NCBI GenBank assembly: GCA_021907015.1
Contig: CP091064.1
Span: forward strand, 558,001 to 622,000
Direction of reading: 5' to 3'
Length of the DNA: 64,000 bases
DNA from: Pectobacterium sp. PL152
GTDB lineage: Bacteria > Pseudomonadota > Gammaproteobacteria > Enterobacterales > Enterobacteriaceae
Below are positions 57,212-64,000 of the stretch, in pieces; positions within the stretch are counted from its first letter, which is position 1, and each line of letters starts with the position of its first letter. The translations under genes were made by a program, and so were the position numbers. The notes under the pieces are model-generated. The model was not told where the DNA came from. It searched no databases and saw only the letters and a list, made by a program, of their open reading frames with translations.

Positions 57212-58625
57212 TTGAACGAACTATTGAACGTTAATGAACAGAGAGATAACGGTGAGTTGGACTACAATCAAGTCATAACATCAGAATGGATGCAATTGAT
57301 AGCCACAACCTCACAGAAATCTTTTAATCTACTGCGAACCCTCTCCGATCAGAAAGCGTCCGACTTTGCTGACGAGTTCTACTCTTACATGCTCAAAGAT
57401 CAGGAAGCCTCCCTTTTCTTTCCAGCCAGCAAGTCCACGATCGTCTCCATGGATCGATGAGCAAATGGATAGTAGATATTCTAACGAATACCGGGGAACA
57501 TCTGTCTGACCTGATTAATCATCAAAGAAAATTGGTCAGATTCATGCGCGTATTGGTATTCCCGTCGATCTGGTTGAGCGCGGAGCACGGCGTCTAAAAT
57601 GGCACCTTTATGAAGACATCGCACAGGTCGCCGAGGATAAAGCACTGTGTTTTGATGCCATGCGTTTTGCCTCTATCTCTATGGATATTGCCATAGAAAT
57701 CATGAGTAAAACCTATTCACAATCGCACGATCTCGCGGCCAAAAATGAAGAATCCTATCGGCTATTTTCCATTCTGGAAAATGCCAGTATGGAGAGAGAA
57801 CGTCAGAACGCATCGCTACTAAACTGGGAAAATGCCTTTATTTTCAGCGTTGCCACGGGTACGCCTCTTTCCAGTATCCAGGACCTGAGTGATTCAGAGT
57901 TCGGGCTGTGGTTTAACCACAAGGGGAAATCCAGTTTCAGTAACATTCAGGGGATACGCACTATCGCCTCGATCATGACGGAAACGGATGAGTATATTCG
58001 CGGCTATAGCACGACGACACTACTGACCCAGCAGGATTACGCTCCGCTACTTAAATCTGTCAGAAGCAAGATTTATAAAATAAATATGCTGCTGGGGTCG
58101 CTATTTGACGAAGTCCAAAAACTGGAAAGCGGTAAGGATACATTGACCCTTCTGCTAAACCGTCGCTTCCTGCCAACCATTCTTCGGCATGAAATATCGC
58201 TGACAATGCACTCAAGTACCCCGCTCAGCATTGCCATGATTGATATTGACCATTTTAAAACCGTCAATGACACATATGGCCATGCGGCTGGCGATAACAT
58301 CCTGAAAAGGATTGCAGAAGTTCTCTATGAAAGCACGCGGAACAGCGACTATGTTTTCCGTTACGGCGGGGAAGAATTCATGATCGTGCTTATTGAAACG
58401 CCCAAAGTTGCCGCCTACACCATCATCGAGCGACTGAGAAAGAAAATTCAGGATCACCCGATTTATCTCCAAAATGGTGAAAGCGTTACAATGACCATCA
58501 GCGCAGGCATCGCCGTGTATAGTGGCCATCCAGATTATGAATGTCTGATAAAAGCAGCGGATGATGCGCTCTATCAGGCCAAGGCCAACGGCAGAAATAG
58601 GATAGAATACGCGCCGGAAGAATAA
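57212..58625 (+). CDS. globin-coupled diguanylate cyclase (DosC/PccGCS-like; two frameshifts, TTG start)
   Basis: About 471 residues. An N-terminal heme globin sensor domain has the proximal His in KIGQIHARIGIPVDLV (near residue 111). A helical middle domain (about 165-300) links to a C-terminal GGDEF domain with IDIDHFKTVNDTYGHAAGD and RYGGEEF near residue 385. RNSD lies five residues before GGEEF, the position of the RxxD inhibitory site. It should make c-di-GMP under O2 control. Bases are lost near 57415 and 57530. TTG 57212 behind AGAGA is the likely start. Separate from, but next to, motility genes that c-di-GMP usually represses. Confidence 0.92.
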
Positions 58626-58639
58626 CGATTTACCTTGTT

Positions 58640-58703
58640 GCAAACCTGCGCGTATGGTCACAGTCGCAAAAGAATAGCCCGCTATTCTTCATCGCAGGTT
58701 TGC
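58640..58703. repeat. large inverted repeat after the cyclase gene
   Basis: GCAAACCTGCG (58640-58650) and CGCAGGTTTGC (58693-58703) are perfect 11-bp arms. Inside, AAGAATAGC and GCTATTCTT form a second perfect 9-bp stem. It starts 15 bases past the stop and may act as terminator or cruciform. Confidence 0.65.
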
Positions 58704-58900
58704 ATCCTCTCGCTAATCAAACAGATGGATTCCCCGCCATTGAACAAATTCACAGCATAAAAACAATAAACTATCGATTTTACTAACCAACCCGCCAGAA
58801 ATTTGATACATATTCAATAAATAAGCATGATCGTCGACAATGCATCATGCAGTGAATCGTTGATAGTTTGATCTTATTTTACGCTGGGGAGGAACGAGCA

Positions 58901-59118
58901 TTGCAGCGACAGCAGGTTTCATCGTCACGAATTTATTCGATTGGGTACGATCCAAAGACGCATAACCTTGAGATAGAATTTCATAATAAAGAGATCTATC
59001 AATATGTTGGCGTACCTGAATCTATCTATAAAAATTTATTTCTGACGCTGTCGTCTCTAAAGGTCGTTTCTTTGATGGCGTGATAAAAGATAAATTTTTA
59101 TGCCGAAAAATCAGATAA
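58901..59118 (+). CDS. KTSC domain protein (one frameshift, TTG start)
   Basis: About 73 residues. QQVSSSRIYSIGYDPKTHNLEIEFHNKEIYQYVGVP is the KTSC domain, an RNA-binding-like small fold. A base lost near 59045 shifts the frame; the true end is SKGRFFDGVIKDKFL to the TAA at 59116-59118. TTG 58901 has GGGGAGGA eight bases upstream and begins MQRQQVSSS, as in relatives. Function unknown. Confidence 0.85.
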
Positions 59119-59333
59119 AAATTTAGCCATCACAGCGTCAATATTTGCCGTTGTTTCTTAACGACGACGTAAAGCGTCGCCTTGCGCCACATCTATTTGC
59201 CCTTTACTCTCTCAACCGTCTTCCAGCACCACAACTGATCATGTGAATTAACCATATATTCGGGAGGTATCTTCCCGATAACATCCCTTCAGACTGTGTG
59301 AGTATCTATCCTGTCTAACTAAGGAGAGTACCT

Positions 59334-59690
59334 ATGATCGCATCGGATATTCAGGGGGCTAATCTTTTATTTGCCCAATCCAGTAAGCACGCTATTGCGC
59401 CAGATGAAGATACTTTCAAGATGGCACTTGAGAAGGCACAAGATAGCGGACAGATCTCCAGACACGAACCCAGCGCTAAAGTTGAGCCCCAGCGTTCAAA
59501 AGCAGCACAGGAATTTATGGACTGGGTCTCCATGTCTCATGAAGAAAGATTATTTTTCTCCGTACTTGCATCCATGGGAATATCCAAGGAGCAATATGAG
59601 GCAATGTCATTAGAAGAACGCATGGCATTAGAGCTCAAAGTACAAGAGCGTATCAAAGAAATGGCGGAACAAGGTCAACAACTCGCGTAA
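59334..59690 (+). CDS. small protein of unknown function
   Basis: Intact, 118 residues. I do not recognise the family with certainty. The N-terminal half (1-55) is polar and probably disordered; the C-terminal half has a helical FMDWVSMSHEERLFFSVLASMGISKEQYEAMSLEERMALELKVQERIKEM pattern of the kind found at the ends of many proteobacterial hypothetical proteins. AAGGAG precedes ATG 59334 by 8 bases. No signal peptide or membrane segment. Confidence 0.75.
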   Translation: MIASDIQGANLLFAQSSKHAIAPDEDTFKMALEKAQDSGQISRHEPSAKVEPQRSKAAQEFMDWVSMSHEERLFFSVLASMGISKEQYEAMSLEERMALELKVQERIKEMAEQGQQLA

Positions 59691-59708
59691 TGACAATAAA
59701 CACGCCTG

Positions 59709-60643
59709 TTATAGAGGTATGGGCGACACCTTAACGTCATTAACCTTATCGCCCGCCAAGTCAGCAAGTAAAAAATCCAGTAACGTACGCGTACTGGAGG
59801 GTAAGTATTTGCGTGAACTGTATAACGCATAGACACCTAGTTCCGGCAGTGAGTAGTCCGCCAAAATGCGAACCAAAGCGCCGGTACGAAGGTAGGGAGC
59901 CGTCGTAAAAGCAGGCAAATGCACGATACCTCCTCCTGCAAGTGCGGTGTGCAGAAGTACCATGCTGTCATTCGCTGCAAAGTTGCCCGTGACGTCCACT
60001 TCATCCATCATCAGATCTGTACCGTTAGCTGACGGAGCTTGAAAGCGCCAAACATTGCCAAAGCGAGTATGGTACAAGCAGTTGTGTTGCCTGAGATCGT
60101 CTGGCCGCAGGGGCGTTCCGTTGCGCGCCAGATAATCGGGCGACGCACAAACGACAGAAGCACAACGGGTTAGCTGGCGCGAAATCGCACTCGGTTCGAG
60201 CTTGTCACCGACATGAATAGCCAGATCAATCCGTTGCTCCACCAAATTCACCGACGCATCCTTCAGCACCATTTCGATAGCCACTTTAGGATATTTGGCA
60301 GCGTAGCGCCTCAGTGCATCCGCCAGGTAGGATTGACCAAATGAAATGCTGCTAGCAACCGGATTAGACCGTTAGGTTCCTGATTTCGACTCTCAAGGGC
60401 CGCTCCAATGTCATCATTCAACGCTAAAATTTGTCTACAGTAGGACAAAATCTCGCTACCGGCACTCGTCAGCCCCAAACTGCGACTGGAACGATGCAAT
60501 AACCGAACGCCAAAGGCTTTTTCCAGCGACGCAATGTAGCGCGTAGCCATAGCCCGCGAGATATCCAGTTTGTTTGCGGCGGCTGTAAGGCTCCCGAGCT
60601 CAACCACATCGACAAATACCTGCATGGCAACAAAGCGATCCAT
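59709..60643 (-). CDS. LysR-family transcriptional regulator (one frameshift)
   Basis: About 311 residues. The N-terminal helix-turn-helix (VELGSLTAAANKLDISRAMATRYIASLEKAFGVRLLHRSSRSLGLT) is followed by a periplasmic-binding-like effector domain. A base lost near 60340 breaks the frame at GLIRLLAA/ISFGQSYLADALRRYA. Divergent from the metallo-hydrolase gene across 111 bases, the usual arrangement for a LysR regulator and its target. Confidence 0.93.
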
Positions 60644-60754
60644 AACCCACCCTATTGTTCGAAATATGCAACGTTAGTTTGCATTATCTCCCATTTATTC
60701 GTCCGGATACTGCAACTATAGTCTGGATTTTACTATCCGGACAAGAGATAAAGA
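60644..60754. promoter_or_regulatory. divergent LysR/hydrolase promoter with two operator-like repeats
   Basis: ATGCAA-N7-TTGCAT (60666-60684) fits a LysR T-N11-A type box. GTCCGGATA (60701-60709) and TATCCGGAC (60734-60742) are perfect 9-bp arms just before the hydrolase start. Both are candidate regulator sites. Confidence 0.65.
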
Positions 60755-61737
60755 ATGAAAAACCAACGTCTTACCCCTCTGGCCATTTTCTTGCTTTGCT
60801 GTAGTACGGCCGCGATGGCTTATACCTCCCCTATGCAAGATGCCAACACCAAAAGCACCGCGACTCCCGCACCGACAGGATGCGGGCCATCCTCAACCAT
60901 CAACCAGCTTTTTGAAGAATTTGGAAGCAGCGGAAAAATGCCGGCAGAACTTGGACGCTGGCTGAATAATGCAAAAGCCCAGACTGTCGAGCCCTACAAG
61001 GCCTTTGATAATGTTTACTATGTCGGCATTTGCTGGGTTTCGGCATGGCTCATTAAAACCAGCGAAGGGCCGGTGCTGATTGATACGCTGTACGGTGAAT
61101 TTACGGACCAGCTTATCGAGAACATAAAGAAAGTTGGCGTCGACCCGGCAGAGATCAAAATGGTACTGCTGACGCACGGACATTTTGATCATGTTGGTGG
61201 TGTATCTAAACTCAAGCAGTTAACCAACGCGCATTTTGTCATGTCTACGGAAGGCTGGCAGGAAGCACAGGCAGATGCGGCAAAATCACAAGGGAGAGCC
61301 GGCGCCTGGGTTATGCCTGCTCCAACAGCCACGGACATTCAGGTTAAAGAGGGAAGCGAGCTGAAGGTCGGTGATACCACCTTTATGCCTATCACACTCC
61401 CGGCCACACTTGGGGAACCACATCTTATGCGCTGGATGTCAAAGAGGGAAAGAACACCTATCACGCGATTACTATTGGCGGATTGGGGCTAAATGCTATC
61501 GACGGCACGCAGCAGGTTGAGGCCTATATCCGTAGCATCGATCGTATCAGAGCAATGGTGAAAGACACCAAACGCCCCATTACCGTACACCTCACCGCGC
61601 ATCCTTTCAGCAATGGGCAAATTGAGGTGCAAAATCAGTTAAAAGTGCGTCAGCCTGACCAGCCTCACCCTATGGTGGATGCAAAGGACTACTCCAGCAG
61701 CTCGCTACGCTCCGCGCTGGTGCCGTGGAACGACTAG
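60755..61737 (+). CDS. secreted metallo-beta-lactamase-fold hydrolase, subclass B3 type (one frameshift)
   Basis: About 328 residues. A signal peptide (LAIFLLCCSTAAMA) is followed by the MBL fold. LLTHGHFDHVGG supplies the first zinc ligands, TPGHTWGTTSY (restored by one T near 61393) the next His, and LTAHPF the last His of B3 enzymes. Periplasmic. It could hydrolyse a beta-lactam or a lactone; residues alone do not decide. Regulated probably by the divergent LysR protein. Confidence 0.87.
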
Positions 61738-62329
61738 CAATCGAACAGGCGGGGGCAAAAGTAAACGTTTAGAGGAAAGAAACAGTCCTTCTAGATAAGG
61801 GAAATGAGCCGAAAAATGAAACTCCTGACCATCAGCCAGGCTGAGTTGATACCTACCGTAAAACCCCGATGATTGGTGGTCAGAATAAAAACAAAAATAG
61901 TGCATATCTAGCGCTGATACAGAAATCATATTCGGAAGGATATTAGAAAGGGACTTTCAGGAACAAAAAAACCGCCTTTCGGCGGTCTGCGACATTGCAC
62001 ATAAGTGCTTGTTTTAATTCTTTTTAAATCAATGGCGCCGGGGCGGGACTTGAAAAACAAACCCATCTTATTGAAAATAAAGACACATCATAAGTGAACA
62101 TAGGCGATATATCCTCATTTGTATACTCAGTCTTTTTCCCTTCACACCAGTGACTACTCGCCACACAATTCAACAGTGATGTTAAAAATGTTGCGATGCA
62201 AAATCTGATGTATAAATAACATCGGTACAACTTTATTCAGCGGTTAGATGCTATCGTGGTTTTACTCTAGATAGCAAAACCGTTATCAAGACAGCGAGTG
62301 CATTTCTGGCAATCGGTTCACCGCCATCA
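61738..62329. other. intergenic region with one terminator, no gene
   Basis: About 590 bases. Beyond the hairpin at 61964-61986 I see no reading frame with coding character. Base composition drops in GC after 62000, consistent with an island border. Confidence 0.55.
61964..61986 (-). terminator. Rho-independent terminator, minus strand
   Basis: On the minus strand ACCGCCGAAAGGCGGT runs into T7. It can end transcripts from the right (the antitoxin remnant and the genes above it). Confidence 0.8.
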
Positions 62330-62524
62330 TCAGGTCTGAGATTCTTTAGGCTGCTCCCTATCCTCCATAAAATCAGAAGTAGCCACCTCGGTAGCAAACC
62401 AACTATCCCAGCCCTCCTCCGATGACGTAGTAACACGCAAGTGATCGATCGCAGTCGTATCTGCGTCTTTCACATCATCGGTTAATGCAGCAGTTCTTGA
62501 GATACTACTATTCCCTTTTCTCAT
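62330..62524 (-). pseudogene. VapB-like antitoxin remnant
   Basis: About 64 residues from ATG 62524 (MMRKGNSSIS). The C-terminal GWDSWFATEVATSDFMEDREQP closely parallels the end of enterobacterial VapB antitoxins (WDEWF...SADFMDNREQP). The N-terminal AbrB/MazE-like DNA-binding half is not recognisable and no vapC follows, so this is probably a decayed orphan. Confidence 0.5.
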
Positions 62525-62649
62525 CATTGCCCTTCTCCCGCCAAACGACACGTGACATGCCGCATCCTCTTTTACATTACCAGATTAGCACTACAGACAT
62601 CGTAGCCAAGAGATGAGTAATCTCCATCCCACATCCAGCCGGTCGATCA

Positions 62650-63486
62650 CTACCTTGCCGCCAACATCCCCGGATAATGTTTGGCGATAATGTCATTCAT
62701 CTGATCGATCAGGTCAGGACGTTTAAAGGTGAGATGCCCGGTGCCTTTCTGAAAGTAACGCACGCTAAAGAACTCATCCTCGTATTCCTGCTGATGGGGA
62801 TTATCACGGATATGGTCCATCAGCCGGATGGTGACATCGCCTCGGTTGTCGGGGATCGGTTTACCATCCAGCAGATACAGCATACGCTCCAGATCGGCCA
62901 GTTGATCGCGTCGCCAGCCCCAGTTCAGACCAAAGCCCCAACGGTTGTATGTCACCAGATTGCTGATGATGACTTTCTTGCCGAAGTAACAAGGGTGATT
63001 GGTCTTGTAATCCCACGATAACCCTTTGAATACGTTAATCACACCTCGCTCAAATACCTCCTGCTTGCTCTGGTGAAGTTGCTCAAAGGTGCTGAGTATA
63101 TTGGCTTCACTGATGACCGGTAGCTCCCCTTCATCGAGATTTTTATGCCACTGGGTACGTGCTTCGGCATCCATCAGCGACAGCATGCCGGATTTTAGCA
63201 TCAGGTCGCGCCAGATATTGCGATCCAACGTGCGGGTGATGGTTGGCATCGCCTTGTTGGGTGCTTCTGTTAGCCAGCAATCGTAGCGATGCCCTTGCTT
63301 TAATGCCCAGTCTTCGGCGGTGCCGCCACCGATAGTCGCCGTTAGCGTTGAGATCGACTGTAGCTGATTAAGGAGTTGTTCTATCTGTTGCAGCGCGGTA
63401 TCACGTCCGGTAACGATACGTTCGATATTGGTCGAGCAAATCAGCTCGGTGTGTTCGGTTAAAACCTCGGGTTCAATTTGCATCAT
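62650..63486 (-). CDS. DUF4942 domain protein
   Basis: Intact, 278 residues from ATG 63486 (MMQIEPEVLTEHTELI). The open frame extends further upstream but through the hairpin at 63509-63538, so the inner start is preferred. TNIERIVTGRDTALQQIEQLL, NVFKGLSWDYKTNHPCYFGKKVI and EYEDEFFSVRYFQKGTGHLTFKRPDLID match DUF4942. The family often sits downstream of CbtA/YeeV toxin genes in E. coli islands, as here. Function unknown. Confidence 0.85.
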   Translation of the reverse strand: MMQIEPEVLTEHTELICSTNIERIVTGRDTALQQIEQLLNQLQSISTLTATIGGGTAEDWALKQGHRYDCWLTEAPNKAMPTITRTLDRNIWRDLMLKSGMLSLMDAEARTQWHKNLDEGELPVISEANILSTFEQLHQSKQEVFERGVINVFKGLSWDYKTNHPCYFGKKVIISNLVTYNRWGFGLNWGWRRDQLADLERMLYLLDGKPIPDNRGDVTIRLMDHIRDNPHQQEYEDEFFSVRYFQKGTGHLTFKRPDLIDQMNDIIAKHYPGMLAAR

Positions 63487-63508
63487 TTGTGGTCCATACA
63501 TAAAAGCA

Positions 63509-63538
63509 AATGCGCCAGCCCTTACCGGCTGGCGCATT
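63509..63538 (-). terminator. hairpin between cbtA-like toxin gene and DUF4942 gene
   Basis: AATGCGCCAGCC and GGCTGGCGCATT are perfect 12-bp arms with a 6-base loop. On the minus strand TTTGCTTTTATG follows, giving a moderate terminator between the toxin and the DUF4942 gene. Confidence 0.7.
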
Positions 63539-63600
63539 ATGCATCGGAGAGAGGAATAAACAGGTTTGGCGTGGTGTGACTGGAAAGCCGCTCGCAATCT

Positions 63601-63921
63601 TTATGCCTTGAGCAAGCCAGTAGCACGTCTGGCACGGAGAACATCAACGGCGGTAAGAAACGGCGATTGCTCCTGCCAGTTAAAGCCGTTGCGATCGATA
63701 CGCACCAGTTCGTATTTCTCCACCAGAAAATTCACGGCATTGACCAACGTGACGCCAGCATCGATATGCTCCTGAATCACGTTTTCCTCACAGAATGGTG
63801 TGTCGTTCAGCGTCAGGCCGTAGTGCTTTTCCAGCAGGTAGGTCAGGAGTTGCTGCCAAACGGCTATGGGTGGCGGGCAGGATTGATCCTCCCGTAACGG
63901 GATTGCAGGTGTTGTTTGCAT
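63601..63921 (-). CDS. CbtA/YeeV-family type IV toxin
   Basis: Intact, 106 residues. [72 protein letters not shown] is strongly conserved with E. coli CbtA, which blocks cytoskeletal FtsZ and MreB polymerisation. The cognate antitoxin (CbeA/YeeU family) should lie just right of the window; it is not seen in the last 79 bases. Confidence 0.92.
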   Translation of the reverse strand: MQTTPAIPLREDQSCPPPIAVWQQLLTYLLEKHYGLTLNDTPFCEENVIQEHIDAGVTLVNAVNFLVEKYELVRIDRNGFNWQEQSPFLTAVDVLRARRATGLLKA

Positions 63922-64000
63922 GGGAATATTCTCTTCAGGTTAAGTCGATAAAATCAGGGAAATGTTCAGAATGGGGAGAGAAGCAGCGGATTATTGTGTT

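Noticed and set aside
62024-62230. Possible 68-residue gene near the terminator
   Set aside because: No family resemblance, no RBS, cysteine-rich random-looking translation.
63922-64000. 3' end of a CbeA-type antitoxin at the window edge
   Set aside because: The last bases give no frame resembling the family's conserved C-terminus; too short to call.

Overview
The window comes from a gamma-proteobacterium of the Enterobacterales, most likely a soft-rot Pectobacteriaceae such as Pectobacterium. The evidence is enterobacterial gene order and protein sequence (flhDC-motAB-cheAW-MCP-cheRBYZ-flhBAE, dsrB, a CbtA-type toxin), fli, flg, flh, che and mot genes fused into one block, and a globin-coupled diguanylate cyclase nearby. 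The genus is inferred.

Layout. (1) 1-861: 3' part of the flagellin gene fliC. (2) 1020-11590: an AT-rich, probably acquired flagellin-modification island: two giant tandem multidomain glycosyltransferases, a VioA-type sugar aminotransferase, a sugar N-formyltransferase and a SAM O-methyltransferase, with a 7-bp tandem repeat ahead of vioA. (3) 11705-14215: an IS3-family element (4-bp target duplication) whose orfA is split by an IS110-family element of the IS1111 type. (4) 14413-25846: fliE (minus) and fliFGHIJKLMNOPQR (plus): MS ring, C ring, export ATPase, export gate. (5) 26212-38116: flgL to flgB (minus), flgA and flgMN (plus). (6) 38176-52972: flhE, flhA, flhB, cheZ, cheY, cheB, cheR, an MCP, cheW, cheA, motB, motA, flhC, flhD, all minus; flhDC encodes the master regulator. 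(7) 53771-59690: EamA permease, second MCP, dsrB, globin-coupled diguanylate cyclase, KTSC protein, unknown protein. (8) 59709-61737: divergent LysR regulator and secreted B3-type metallo-beta-lactamase-fold protein. (9) 62330-63921: island remnant with a VapB-like antitoxin fragment, a DUF4942 gene and a CbtA-family toxin.

How it works together. FlhD4C2 (flhDC, with a perfect CRP site upstream) should switch on the class 2 fli/flg/flh genes. FlgM holds FliA (sigma-28) until the hook is built; sigma-28-type promoters are readable ahead of flgMN, flgKL and both MCP genes. The che and mot genes steer and power the filament, and the island next to fliC probably decorates flagellin with a viosamine-type (4-amino-4,6-dideoxyglucose), formylated and methylated sugar.

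Quality caveat. About fifty single-base indels, mostly one base lost from a short homopolymer, break otherwise full-length genes, including many essential for motility. They lie in conserved and accessory genes alike and read as sequencing or assembly error. Broken genes are therefore given as single CDSs over their full span with the break positions noted.
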